64,000 bases of DNA from Kutzneria viridogrisea. GTDB taxonomy: Bacteria > Actinomycetota > Actinomycetes > Mycobacteriales > Pseudonocardiaceae. Where the stretch lies: NCBI GenBank assembly GCA_014138725.1, contig JACJID010000002.1, forward strand, positions 386,001-450,000, read 5' to 3'. This document shows positions 54,794 to 62,174 of this stretch, one piece after another. How positions within the stretch are numbered: position 1 is the stretch's first letter; the number at the start of each line of letters is the position of its first letter. Made by a program: the position numbers and the translations under genes. The notes below the pieces were generated by a model. It did no database searches. It was not told the origin of the DNA and saw only the letters and a list, made by a program, of their open reading frames with translations.

Positions 54794-56041
54794 GTGCGTG
54801 TCCTGTTCGCGACCCTGTCGGAGAAGTCGCACGTGTACGCGCTGACGCCGCTGGCCTGGGCGTTCACCACCGCGGGGCACGAGGTCCGCGTGGCGAGCAC
54901 CCCGGACATGGCACCGGTCATCGCGGGCACCGGTCTGAGCGCCGTGGCCGTGGGCGAGAACCACAACATGCACGAGATCCTGTTGGAGTTGCAGGGAGCC
55001 GGGCTGCTGGAGAGCGAGGAGGCCGACTGGTCGCGCCCCTTCGCCCAGGACCTCACCTGGGAGCAGGTGCACGCCAAGGTGGAGCGCAGCATCCTGGCCC
55101 TGGGCAACTACAACGACCCGATGGTCGACGACCTGGTCCGCTTCGCGCGGGCCTGGAAGCCCGACCTGGTGGTGTGGGACGTGCTGACCTACTCCGGCGG
55201 CATCGCCGCGCAGGCCTGCGGCGCGGCCAACGCGCGGTTCACCTGGTCGCTGGACCTGTACAGCCCGATGCGCAAGGCCTTCCTGGAACTGCGTGGCGCG
55301 CGCGAGGTCGACCCGATGGCCGACTGGTTCGGCGGCCACCTGGAGCGGTTCGACTGCGAGTACGACGAGGACCTGTTGCACGGCAGGTGGACCGTGGACA
55401 TGGTGCCCTCCAGCTTGCAACTGCCGGTCACCGGTCAGCGGGTCCCGGTGCGCTACACCCCGTACAACGGTCCGTCCGTGGTGCCGGATTGGGTTCTCGA
55501 AGCTCCGGAGCGCCCGCGGGTCTGCCTCACCCCCGGCGTGTCCTTCACCGGGGACGGCTCGTACCTGCCGATCCGCACCGTCATGGAGTCCTTGGCGGAC
55601 CTGGACATCGAGGTCGTCGCCACGATGAGCCCCGAGGACATGGACCCGGCAACCGTGCCCGCCAACACCCGGCTCACCGGCTTCGTGCCGCTGCACGCGT
55701 TGCTGCCCACCTGCTCCGCGGTGATCAACCACGGCGGGTTCGGCACCCGGTCCACCGCCATGTACTACGGCGTGCCCCAGTACCTGCTGCCGATCCGGCA
55801 CGGTGACGTGCTCGTCTACTCCGAGGCACTGGACCGGGTCGGCGCCGGACTGTACAGCCACGCCTCGGAGGTCACCGCCGAGAAGATCCGTGACGGCGTG
55901 GTGCGCCTGCTCGGCGAACCTGGCTTCGCACAGAGCGCGAACAGGCTGCGGCAGGAGATCCTCACCACGCCCAGCCCCAACGAGGTCGTGCCGCTGCTGG
56001 AACGGCTCACCATCCAGCACCGCACCTCCGTCCCCGTCTAA
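54794..56041 (+). CDS. EryCIII/DesVII-type macrolide aminosugar glycosyltransferase
   Basis: A 415-residue GT-B enzyme of a different group from the other six. It starts VRVLFATLSEKSHVYALTPLAWAF, has the His in KSHVY, and carries the donor region INHGGFGTRSTAMYYGVPQYLLP with a downstream Asp. This pattern is that of the macrolide and aminosugar transferases EryCIII, DesVII and TylM2, many of which need a P450-like activator (EryCII/DesVIII). No such activator gene is seen in the window. The GTG start at 54794 has AAGGGA 7 nt upstream. It follows the 3-aminotransferase and is the best candidate for attaching the 3-amino sugar. Directly behind its stop a five-copy 21-bp repeat array begins. Confidence 0.92.
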   Translation: MRVLFATLSEKSHVYALTPLAWAFTTAGHEVRVASTPDMAPVIAGTGLSAVAVGENHNMHEILLELQGAGLLESEEADWSRPFAQDLTWEQVHAKVERSILALGNYNDPMVDDLVRFARAWKPDLVVWDVLTYSGGIAAQACGAANARFTWSLDLYSPMRKAFLELRGAREVDPMADWFGGHLERFDCEYDEDLLHGRWTVDMVPSSLQLPVTGQRVPVRYTPYNGPSVVPDWVLEAPERPRVCLTPGVSFTGDGSYLPIRTVMESLADLDIEVVATMSPEDMDPATVPANTRLTGFVPLHALLPTCSAVINHGGFGTRSTAMYYGVPQYLLPIRHGDVLVYSEALDRVGAGLYSHASEVTAEKIRDGVVRLLGEPGFAQSANRLRQEILTTPSPNEVVPLLERLTIQHRTSVPV

Positions 56042-56044
56042 CCG

Positions 56045-56137
56045 CGAGTCCCGCCCAGAGGCGCGCGAGTCCCGCCCAGCCGCACGCGAGTCCCGCTCTG
56101 GGAGGCGCGAGTCCCGCCCACAGGTCGACGAGTCCCG
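56045..56137 (-). repeat. Five-copy CGAGTCCCG array, exact 21-bp period
   Basis: Copies start at 56045, 56066, 56087, 56108 and 56129. The array begins 3 bp after the stop codon of the EryCIII-type glycosyltransferase. It is the first part of a 351-bp gene-free gap that is filled by this array, the 22-bp-period array, a stem-loop and two further 9-mer copies. Confidence 0.9.
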
Positions 56138-56144
56138 CCCTGCG

Positions 56145-56282
56145 CCGACACGCCCAACTCCCCGCGTGTCGGCGCTTCGCGTACGGTGTGTCGGCGCCTC
56201 CCGCACCGCGTGTTCGCGCCTCCCGCACCGCGTGTCGGCGCTTCGCGTACCGTGTGTTGGCACTTCCCGCACCGCGTGTTCG
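56145..56282. repeat. 22-bp-period GCGTGTCGG array in a convergent gene junction
   Basis: One CCGACACGC copy at 56145 faces six GCGTGTCGG-type copies starting at 56164, 56186, 56208, 56230, 56252 and 56274, exactly 22 bp apart. Variants are GTGTGTCGG, GCGTGTTCG and GTGTGTTGG. The bases between copies alternate between two wordings (near CGCTTCGCGTAC and CGCCTCCCGCAC). The first pair (56145 with 56164) can form a hairpin. Confidence 0.85.
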
Positions 56283-56310
56283 CACCTGATACCGGTGACC
56301 CGAACACGAC

Positions 56311-56349
56311 GATGCCGCCACCTCACCCAACGGGTGGAGCAGCGGCATC
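56311..56349. terminator. Stem-loop in the gap between the convergent glycosyltransferase and 2,3-dehydratase genes
   Basis: GATGCCGC (56311-56318) pairs with GCGGCATC (56342-56349), with an inner CACCC/GGGTG pairing. It lies between convergent genes and may work as a terminator in either direction. Confidence 0.55.
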
Positions 56350-56365
56350 AACCAACCCCGCAGAC

Positions 56366-56395
56366 CGGGACTCACGCGCCCCAGAGCGGGACTCA
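56366..56395 (+). repeat. Two CGGGACTCA copies, 21 bp apart; the second contains the stop codon of the 2,3-dehydratase gene
   Basis: Copies start at 56366 and 56387. Read on the minus strand the second is TGAGTCCCG, and its TGA is the actual stop codon of the dehydratase gene (56395-56393). Confidence 0.8.
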
Positions 56396-57859
56396 GGCGT
56401 AGGCGGTCTGGGGGCTCCAGAGGCTGTGCATGCAGGCGATGAGGCTGCGCGCCTGGATGTTCACGTAGTGGCTGTGCCGCAGCAGTTCCGCCAGCTGGCC
56501 CAGCGAGAGCCAGCGGTAGTCGGGGTGCTCCTCCGGCGAGATCTCGCGCTCGGTCTCCACCACCAGGTACCGGTTGCGGGCGTGGTAGAACCGGCCGCCC
56601 TCCTCGGACAGCACGGTCTCGTACCGGATCGCGGCCGGGTCGGCGCCCAGCACCTCGTCCAGGAACGGCGGCCGGGCCGCGCTGGGCAGCAGGTCGTAGT
56701 TCTCCGGCGTGCACTGCACGGTCGGCGCGAGCTCGATGACGTCGAGGTAGCCGGGCTCGACCCTGGTGTGCATCAGCGCGTGCAGCACACCGTTGATCCG
56801 CTTGACCAGCACGGCGACCACGCCGATGCCCAGCGGTTCGATCATCGGCTGCATCCACTGGGCGACCTCGCGACCGCCCGCCTTGACGTTGACCCCGATG
56901 ACGTTGAAGAAGGCGCCCGACTCGTGCCAGATCAGCTCGTCGCTGCGGCACCAGTTGCGCACCTGGTTGAGCGGGATGCGCCGGGCGTCCACGTCGTAGC
57001 GGGTGCGCGCGTCGGTGATCCAGGTCAGCACCTCGCCGGTGCTGTGCGCGCTGCCGAACTCCTCACCGCAGGAGCGCACGAGGCTGGCGCGGAAGCCGTC
57101 CCCGGACACCTCGGGCAGCTGGGCGCCCGCGAAGGGCAGGCAGGACAGCACGGTGCGCGCGTCCATGTTGATCAGGTCCTCGACCGCGAGCAGCTCGTGC
57201 ACCTGGCCGATGGTCAGCCAGCAGAAGCCCTCCAGCAGCTCGACGTCCTCGAACACCTCGATGATGATGTTGCGGTTGCGCTTCTGGTGGAACCAGGAGC
57301 CCTGCTCGGACTGCCGCACGTCGGCGATCACCCGGTGCGGGCGCGAGCGGTCCCGGAAGTACTCCAGATAGGGCACGGACTTGCCCTGGTGCACCTTGGT
57401 GTAGTTGCTCTTGGTGGCCTGCACGGTCGGCGAGAGCTGGACCCCGTTGAAGTTGCCCGGCTCCACCTTGGCCTGCATCAGGCAGTGCAGCACCCCGTGG
57501 AACTCCTTGACCAGGATGCCCAGGATGCCGACCTCGGGCTGGTTGATGATCGGCTGCGTCCAGGAGGACACCGCGGCCTCGGGCAACTGCACGTCCAGGC
57601 CCTCGACGGTGAAGAACTTCCCGCTGTCGTGCCCGATGTTGCCGGTCTCCGGCTCGATGTGCCAGCGCTCGAGATCGGCGAGCGGCACCTTTTCCACATG
57701 CGTGTAGTTCTCTTCACCACACGCAACAAGCCAGCGGTTGAAATCGGACAGACTCTCGACCTGCCCCGCTGAGGACAATGCAGAGCCAGCGATCCGGAGA
57801 TGAATATCGGAGTCGCTCGCCGACGCGGAGTGAGAAGATGCCGCGGCAACGTCGGTCAT
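56393..57859 (-). CDS. evaA: NDP-hexose 2,3-dehydratase (EvaA/TylX3 family)
   Basis: Removes the C2 hydroxyl from dTDP-4-keto-6-deoxyglucose to open the 2,6-dideoxysugar branch. It has 488 residues, the usual length. It is made of two tandem repeats of about 210 residues, each with a WL or TI-GQ(V/L) xEL element, a V(K)x(I/F)xGVLH(C/A)LM motif and a P-T-V-Q-(A/C)-T element. The ATG at 57859 has GAGGAG 6 nt upstream. The start at 57877 is rejected because it lacks a ribosome binding site. It follows the 3,5-epimerase on the same strand, but the 97-bp gap has its own -10 element and a PAS-LuxR box, so it can be controlled separately. It is an essential step for a vancosamine-type sugar. Confidence 0.95.
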   Translation of the reverse strand: MTDVAAASSHSASASDSDIHLRIAGSALSSAGQVESLSDFNRWLVACGEENYTHVEKVPLADLERWHIEPETGNIGHDSGKFFTVEGLDVQLPEAAVSSWTQPIINQPEVGILGILVKEFHGVLHCLMQAKVEPGNFNGVQLSPTVQATKSNYTKVHQGKSVPYLEYFRDRSRPHRVIADVRQSEQGSWFHQKRNRNIIIEVFEDVELLEGFCWLTIGQVHELLAVEDLINMDARTVLSCLPFAGAQLPEVSGDGFRASLVRSCGEEFGSAHSTGEVLTWITDARTRYDVDARRIPLNQVRNWCRSDELIWHESGAFFNVIGVNVKAGGREVAQWMQPMIEPLGIGVVAVLVKRINGVLHALMHTRVEPGYLDVIELAPTVQCTPENYDLLPSAARPPFLDEVLGADPAAIRYETVLSEEGGRFYHARNRYLVVETEREISPEEHPDYRWLSLGQLAELLRHSHYVNIQARSLIACMHSLWSPQTAYA

Positions 57860-57894
57860 GGGAACTCCTCGTCGCACGGGGGTTCGTCGCCCAC

Positions 57895-57900
57895 AACATA
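57895..57900 (-). promoter_or_regulatory. Putative -10 element of the 2,3-dehydratase gene
   Basis: TATGTT on the minus strand, 36 bp ahead of the start codon, with no good -35 partner. Its upstream edge is 47.5 bp from the centre of the box at 57940-57955. Confidence 0.5.
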
Positions 57901-57939
57901 ATTGACCGCCCGTGCGCGAGAAGAAGTCCGCGACCCTCT

Positions 57940-57955
57940 CTGGTGATACCCCTAG
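57940..57955. promoter_or_regulatory. PAS-LuxR (PimM-type) operator box 3, 2,3-dehydratase promoter
   Basis: CTGGTGATACCCCTAG matches 14 of 16 positions of CTVGGGAWWTCCCBAG. It lies directly behind the stop codon of the 3,5-epimerase gene, upstream of the dehydratase. Confidence 0.7.
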
Positions 57956-57956
57956 T

Positions 57957-58550
57957 TCAGGGTAGACGGAAGTGCCGCTGGCAGTAGTCGTAGTCGGGCA
58001 GCATGCCCAGGGCCGCGGCCTCCGACAGCTTCGGGGCCACGGTGTCGCGCTCGGACATGACCGGGTCGATCCCGGCCGGGATGGGCAGTCCGATCTCCGG
58101 GTCCAACGCGTTCACCGACAGTTCCTGCTCCGGCACGTAGGAAGCCGAACACAGGTACGACATCACGGTTTTGTCCTCGAGCGCGACGAACGCGTGCCCC
58201 AGGCCGGGGGCCAGGAACATGGAGCGGAAGGACACGTCGTCCATCTCCACGCTGTCCCACTGGCCGAAGGTCGGCGAGCCCAGCCGGGTGTCCACCACGA
58301 AGTCCAGCGCCCGGCCGCGCGAGCAGTAGACGTGCTTGGCACAACCCGGTGGGATCGTGGTGAAGTGGATTCCGCGCACCACGTCCTTGCGGGACAGGCT
58401 GTGGATCGTTCGCCGCAGCTCGAACGAGACACCGACGACCTCGCTGAAAGCGGGCTCCTGAAACGGCGAGACGAACACGCCACGACTGTCCGGGAAAACT
58501 TTGGGGGTCAATTCGAGAGCCCCCTCGATCGCGAGTTTGCGAGCCTCCAT
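57957..58550 (-). CDS. evaD: dTDP-4-keto-6-deoxyhexose 3,5-epimerase (EvaD/RmlC family)
   Basis: Epimerises the 4-keto sugar, converting the D to the L series. It has 197 residues and the cupin fold of RmlC. Motifs: MEARKLAIEGALELTP at the start, PDSRGVFVSPF, the catalytic His in VRGIHFTTIPPG, SRGRALDFVVDTRLGSPTFG, and FLAPGLGHAFVALED with the active-site Tyr region SYLCSASY. The ATG at 58550 is used because family members begin here; an in-frame ATG at 58562 is possible, and neither has a strong ribosome binding site. It is upstream of the 2,3-dehydratase on the same strand. Its presence argues for an L-configured sugar such as L-vancosamine. Confidence 0.94.
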   Translation of the reverse strand: MEARKLAIEGALELTPKVFPDSRGVFVSPFQEPAFSEVVGVSFELRRTIHSLSRKDVVRGIHFTTIPPGCAKHVYCSRGRALDFVVDTRLGSPTFGQWDSVEMDDVSFRSMFLAPGLGHAFVALEDKTVMSYLCSASYVPEQELSVNALDPEIGLPIPAGIDPVMSERDTVAPKLSEAAALGMLPDYDYCQRHFRLP

Positions 58551-58574
58551 GGCCAGCAGCATACAACCCCGACT

Positions 58575-58590
58575 GTGCTGGTTTCCCCAG
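58575..58590. promoter_or_regulatory. Degenerate PAS-LuxR box 4, between the 3,5-epimerase and the glycosyltransferase at 58689
   Basis: GTGCTGGTTTCCCCAG matches box 1 at 13 of 16 positions, with the right half perfect. It is about 48 bp from the -10-like GACAAT at 58631-58636, the same spacing as at the other boxes. Confidence 0.5.
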
Positions 58591-58630
58591 TCCCGCCGTG
58601 CTAGCGGGACCACCTCTCGGCGCCGGGCAC

Positions 58631-58636
58631 GACAAT
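58631..58636 (+). promoter_or_regulatory. Possible -10 element of the glycosyltransferase-RmlB operon
   Basis: GACAAT, 52 bp ahead of the glycosyltransferase start, at the spacing expected from box 4. No good -35 is seen. Confidence 0.4.
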
Positions 58637-58688
58637 CTGGCACCTGTAGGGGTGTATTCGGTAATCGAGGCGGACGAGGTTGGCGAGC

Positions 58689-59888
58689 ATGACCGGTCAC
58701 ATCGCGTTCTTCAGCTTCCCGGCCTACGCGCACCTGGCGCCCACACTGCCGGTGGTGCGCGGACTGGTCGAGCGGGGCCACCGGGTCACCTGCGTGGTGG
58801 CCGACCGGTTCGCCGACCGGGTTGCCGAGACCGGGGCCGAGGTGCTGGGCTACGAGTCCACCTTCCCGTGGCAGACCGGACTGTCCGACGACGGCTCCCG
58901 CGAGGCGATGGTGCAGACGGTGATCAGCTTCGTGCGCGAGGGCCTCGCCCCGCTGGAGGTCGCGCTGCGCCGGTTCACCGGGGACGTGCCGGACCTGTTC
59001 GTACACGACCTGGCGGCTTCCGAGACCGCGCGCATCCTGGCCAAGCACTGGGGCAAGCCGATCGCGCAGAGCTGCCCCACCATGGCCTCCAGCGCCGCCT
59101 TCTCCATGAACGAGGCGCAGGCCGCCAACGGCGAGTCCGCCATGGACGTGGCCGATCCCGAGGTGCTGGAGTTCTTCGCCGCGCAGACCAAGCTGATCGA
59201 GGACCTGGGCCTGGGCGAGGTGGACATCGAGGGCTTCGGCGGGGACCACGCCCCGAACCTGGTGTTCCTGCCCAAGCAGTTCCAGGTCAACGGTGCGGAC
59301 TTCCCGGAGACGCACGCCTTCGTCGGGCCCTGCGTGGTGCCCGCCAGCGACGAGGAGTGGAACCCGCCCGCCGACGGCCGCAAGGTCGCGCTGATCTCAC
59401 TGGGCACCTCGTACAGCCCGGGTCGCATCGAGTTCTTCCGCCGCTGCGCCGAGGCCTTCGCCGAGCAGCCCTGGCACGTGGTGATGACACTGGGGTCCGC
59501 CGTGGACCCCGCCGAACTCGGCGCGCTTCCGTCCAATGTGGAGGCTCGCCAGTGGGTGGCCCACCCCGCGGTGCTCAAGCACACCAACGTCTTCGTCACG
59601 CACTGCGGCATGGGCAGCGTCATGGAGGCGCTCAGCCTTGGCGTGCCGATGGTCTGCGTGCCGCACCACGTGGACCAGCAGGTGATCGGCGGCCAGGTGG
59701 CGAACCTGGGACTGGGCCGCATGATCGACCGCGGCACGGCGGGTGCCGGTGAGCTGGTGGCCGCCGTCACCGCGGTCGCCGCCGACCCCGGGTACCGGCA
59801 GCGCGCGCAGGAGATGCGCGGGCACATCGAACAGGCCGGCGGCACCGACCGCGCGGTCTCGCTGGTCGAGTCGTGGCTGGCGGTCTGA
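58689..59888 (+). CDS. MGT-family (macrolide) glycosyltransferase, GT1 fold
   Basis: A 399-residue GT-B enzyme starting MTGHIAFFSFPAYAHLAPTLP. The catalytic His is in YAH, and the donor loop FVTHCGMGSVMEALSLGV is complete, with His, GMGS and Glu; the terminal pair reads DQ. By motif it is a fully competent transferase. The ATG at 58689 is chosen over an in-frame TTG at 58680. It is followed 28 nt later by the 4,6-dehydratase gene, so it is the first gene of a two-gene operon. A PAS-LuxR-like box and a -10 candidate lie upstream. Confidence 0.93.
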   Translation: MTGHIAFFSFPAYAHLAPTLPVVRGLVERGHRVTCVVADRFADRVAETGAEVLGYESTFPWQTGLSDDGSREAMVQTVISFVREGLAPLEVALRRFTGDVPDLFVHDLAASETARILAKHWGKPIAQSCPTMASSAAFSMNEAQAANGESAMDVADPEVLEFFAAQTKLIEDLGLGEVDIEGFGGDHAPNLVFLPKQFQVNGADFPETHAFVGPCVVPASDEEWNPPADGRKVALISLGTSYSPGRIEFFRRCAEAFAEQPWHVVMTLGSAVDPAELGALPSNVEARQWVAHPAVLKHTNVFVTHCGMGSVMEALSLGVPMVCVPHHVDQQVIGGQVANLGLGRMIDRGTAGAGELVAAVTAVAADPGYRQRAQEMRGHIEQAGGTDRAVSLVESWLAV

Positions 59889-59916
59889 GAGCACTGCACC
59901 GAAAGGACACGAGAAG

Positions 59917-60891
59917 ATGCGCATACTGGTGACGGGCGGCGCCGGCTTCATCGGCTCGCACTACGTCCGTCAGCTGGTCGGCGGCGCCTACCCGGCCTAC
60001 GCCGAGGCCGAGGTCGTCGTGCTGGACAAGCTGACCTACGCGGGCAACCTGGCCAACCTCGCACCCGTGGACACCAGTTCGCGGCTGCGCTTCGTGCAGG
60101 GTGACATCTGCGACCCCGCGGTGGTCTCCGAGGTGATGGCGGGCACCGACCTCGTGGTGCACTTCGCCGCGGAGTCCCATGTGGACCGTTCCATCGCGGG
60201 CTCGGCCGACTTCGTGCTGACCAACGTGCTGGGCACCCAGATGTTGTTGCAGGGCGCGCTGGACGCGGGCGTGGGCAAGTTCGTGCACGTGTCCACCGAC
60301 GAGGTGTACGGCACGATCGAGACCGGCTCCTGGCCGGAGACCCACCCGCTGGAGCCGAACTCGCCGTACTCGGCCTCGAAGGCCTCCTCCGACCTGCTGG
60401 CGCGCTCGTTCCACCGCACGCACGGGCTACCGGTGTGCATCACGCGCTGCTCCAACAACTACGGGCCGTACCAGTTCCCGGAGAAGGTCATCCCACTGTT
60501 CGTGACGAACCTGGTGGACGGCAAGCAGGTCCCGCTCTACGGGGACGGCCTGAACGTGCGCGACTGGCTGCACGTGGACGACCACTGCCGCGGGATCCAG
60601 CTGGTGGCCGAGGGCGGCCGTCCCGGTGAGATCTACAACATCGGCGGCGGTACCGAGCTGACCAACCGCGAGCTGACCGAGAAGCTGCTGGCCGCCACCG
60701 GCCGGGACTGGTCCTCGGTGCGCCCCGTCGAGGACCGCAAGGGCCACGACCGGCGCTACTCGGTGGACATCACCAAGATCTCCACCGAGCTGGGCTACAC
60801 CCCGCAGGTGCCCTTCGAGCAGGGGCTCGCGGACACCGTGCAGTGGTACGAGAAGAACCGGGCCTGGTGGGAACCGCTCAAGTCGGCCTGA
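59917..60891 (+). CDS. rmlB: dTDP-glucose 4,6-dehydratase
   Basis: Converts dTDP-glucose to dTDP-4-keto-6-deoxyglucose, the branch point for all sugars made here. It has 324 residues and is an extended SDR. The NAD loop is TGGAGFIGSHYVRQL, the Thr/Asp/Glu of the active site are in STDEVYGTI, and the Tyr/Lys pair is in YSASKASSD. HVDDHCRGI and NIGGGTELTN are further RmlB signatures. The ATG at 59917 is supported by AAAGGA upstream and by the family start MRILVTGG; the frame is open further upstream but that part is the end of the glycosyltransferase in another frame. A strong hairpin follows the stop. Confidence 0.97.
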   Translation: MRILVTGGAGFIGSHYVRQLVGGAYPAYAEAEVVVLDKLTYAGNLANLAPVDTSSRLRFVQGDICDPAVVSEVMAGTDLVVHFAAESHVDRSIAGSADFVLTNVLGTQMLLQGALDAGVGKFVHVSTDEVYGTIETGSWPETHPLEPNSPYSASKASSDLLARSFHRTHGLPVCITRCSNNYGPYQFPEKVIPLFVTNLVDGKQVPLYGDGLNVRDWLHVDDHCRGIQLVAEGGRPGEIYNIGGGTELTNRELTEKLLAATGRDWSSVRPVEDRKGHDRRYSVDITKISTELGYTPQVPFEQGLADTVQWYEKNRAWWEPLKSA

Positions 60892-60905
60892 GGCCGACGC
60901 CGAAC

Positions 60906-60939
60906 AGGCCGTTGGGGAGCCCAGTCCCCCCAACGGCCT
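60906..60939. terminator. Bidirectional rho-independent-type hairpin
   Basis: AGGCCGTTGGGG (60906-60917) pairs perfectly over 12 bp with CCCCAACGGCCT (60928-60939) around a 10-base loop. It lies between the convergent 4,6-dehydratase and PAS-LuxR genes, 15 bp from each stop. It is the only convergent junction here without the 22-bp repeat. Confidence 0.85.
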
Positions 60940-60956
60940 TCCGGTGTGTCGCGGTA

Positions 60957-61697
60957 CTACTTGATGTACTCGGCGGGCACGTGCGGCGGCCAGGCGCCGA
61001 CGGTGAGGATGCCCATGGAGTAGCTCTTCGAGACCAGTGCCGCGCGGTTGGGCACCTTGAACTTCCGCAGCATCGTGCTGACGTGGTACTCCACGCCCTG
61101 ACGGCTCAGGTAGAGGCTGGTGGCCAGCCGCACCGTGCCGGTACCGACGGCGACACCCTCCAGGATGCGCGCGTCGAGCTCGGTGAGCAGCTTCTTGCTC
61201 TGCGGGACCACGGCCTGGCTGTCGCCCTGGCTGCGCTCGGGCTTGATGAACACGATGATGTTGCTGATCCGGTGCGCGTCCCCGTGCACGGCGATGCCGG
61301 TCAGCTCGCCCGCGAAGGCGGGACGGCCGCCGGGCGGCAGCGCCACCACGCGGTCGGTGAACCGGGTGCGGTGGTTCTCCGTGAGCCTGCCGAACTGCCG
61401 CAGCAGGTGCTGCTTGACGCTCGGGTGGAAGAACTCGAACAGCGCCTTGCCCTGCAGGCCGGTGCTCGTGATGCCGAACTGCTGCAGGAAGTCGGTGTTG
61501 GCCTCCTGGATGCGCAGCCGCGCGTCCAGGATCGCCATGCACATGCCGTAGCGCTCGAAGAAGGACTTGAAGATGTGCTCGTACCCCCCCAGGTACCCGG
61601 CGGTGGCCCTGGCGATGCTCTGGCCCTGCTCCGCGGACAGCGCGCCCCCGTGCGCGACGTCCTGCCGGGTTTCCTCCATGACCTGTGACTGACCCAT
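60957..61697 (-). CDS. PAS-LuxR transcriptional activator, PimM/AmphRIV family
   Basis: A 246-residue likely pathway-specific activator. A PAS sensor domain (about 40-160, from GYEHIFKSFFERYGMCMAIL through FFHPSVKQHLL) precedes a C-terminal LuxR-type helix-turn-helix (LTELDARILEGVAVGTGTVR, then LYLSRQGVEYHVSTMLRKFK and NRAALVSKSYSMGILTVG). The HTH and the tail WPPHV closely follow the PimM/AmphRIV group that controls polyene macrolide clusters. That group binds CTVGGGAWWTCCCBAG, and three to four such sites occur in this window. The protein is longer at the N-terminus than PimM. The ATG at 61697 has GGGGGC about 7 nt upstream; an in-frame start at 61748 is less likely. No convincing site of its own consensus is found in its promoter region, so autoregulation is not supported. 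Confidence 0.92.
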   Translation of the reverse strand: MGQSQVMEETRQDVAHGGALSAEQGQSIARATAGYLGGYEHIFKSFFERYGMCMAILDARLRIQEANTDFLQQFGITSTGLQGKALFEFFHPSVKQHLLRQFGRLTENHRTRFTDRVVALPPGGRPAFAGELTGIAVHGDAHRISNIIVFIKPERSQGDSQAVVPQSKKLLTELDARILEGVAVGTGTVRLATSLYLSRQGVEYHVSTMLRKFKVPNRAALVSKSYSMGILTVGAWPPHVPAEYIK

Positions 61698-61759
61698 GCC
61701 TAGCCCCCAGCTCGTCGTACTGTCACCCCAGAAAGAAACGCATACCACCCGAAACAGCG

Positions 61760-61778
61760 AGAAATAATGCTTATTTCT
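61760..61778. promoter_or_regulatory. AT-rich perfect dyad upstream of the PAS-LuxR gene
   Basis: AGAAATAA and TTATTTCT around TGC are perfect 8-bp arms, 63 bp ahead of the regulator start. Unusually AT-rich for this window; probably an operator or part of the promoter. The 494-bp gap 61698-62191 holds this dyad, the elements listed next, and no gene. Confidence 0.45.
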
Positions 61779-61851
61779 GGTGGGACGTACCGAAGCTACC
61801 TCCGCCCCACTTACACGTCAACGTGATGCATGGCCCATAGGCTAATCTTGT

Positions 61852-61876
61852 GGTCCGAAAGGACTTGGTTCGGACC
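61852..61876. promoter_or_regulatory. Dyad GGTCCGAA-n9-TTCGGACC
   Basis: Perfect 8-bp arms separated by 9 bp, in the divergent gap between the PAS-LuxR regulator and the F420-type oxidoreductase. A smaller dyad, CACGT-CA-ACGTG, lies at 61814-61825. Candidate operator for an unknown regulator. Confidence 0.4.
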
Positions 61877-61907
61877 GCCGAGGGCACCCAACAGCATTTG
61901 GTACGGT

Positions 61908-61945
61908 CCCCTACGTACCCCTACTCAGGTACCGCCGAACCCCTA
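61908..61945 (+). promoter_or_regulatory. Three CCCCTA repeats with helical spacing
   Basis: CCCCTAC at 61908 and 61918 and CCCCTA at 61940 are 10 and 22 bp apart, so they lie on about the same DNA face. Possible binding site for the activator of the oxidoreductase or the regulator gene; no known consensus is claimed. Confidence 0.35.
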
Positions 61946-62119
61946 TTCACCCCCGCGCAGAGCCCTAGTCGACCGGAGTTCACCCCTGTTGCAGCAGCTC
62001 AGGGCCCTGCGAGGCACAGTGGGCACGCGGAGGCAAGTCTGAGGGGACTATCAGGCAGTCACGCTTTCCCATAACGGCACCTGAAGCACCGCCAAAAGAA
62101 TCAGATAACATGAACAACG

Positions 62120-62174
62120 TCAAAAAACGACTTCACAACCGTTTTTGAACGCCCACTTCACCGGAAGCTAACAG
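62120..62174 (+). promoter_or_regulatory. Putative promoter with dyad ahead of the LLM oxidoreductase
   Basis: A -35-like TTGAAC (62145-62150) and -10-like TAACAG (62169-62174) have an 18-bp spacer and end 17 bp before the start codon. TCAAAAA (62120-62126) and TTTTTGA (62142-62148) form a dyad over the -35. Tentative. Confidence 0.35.

Noticed and set aside
61777-61782. PAS-LuxR half-site CTGGTG upstream of the regulator gene, as evidence for autoregulation
   Set aside because: The right half is absent (GGACGTACCG instead of a CCCnAG end), so it is no better than chance.
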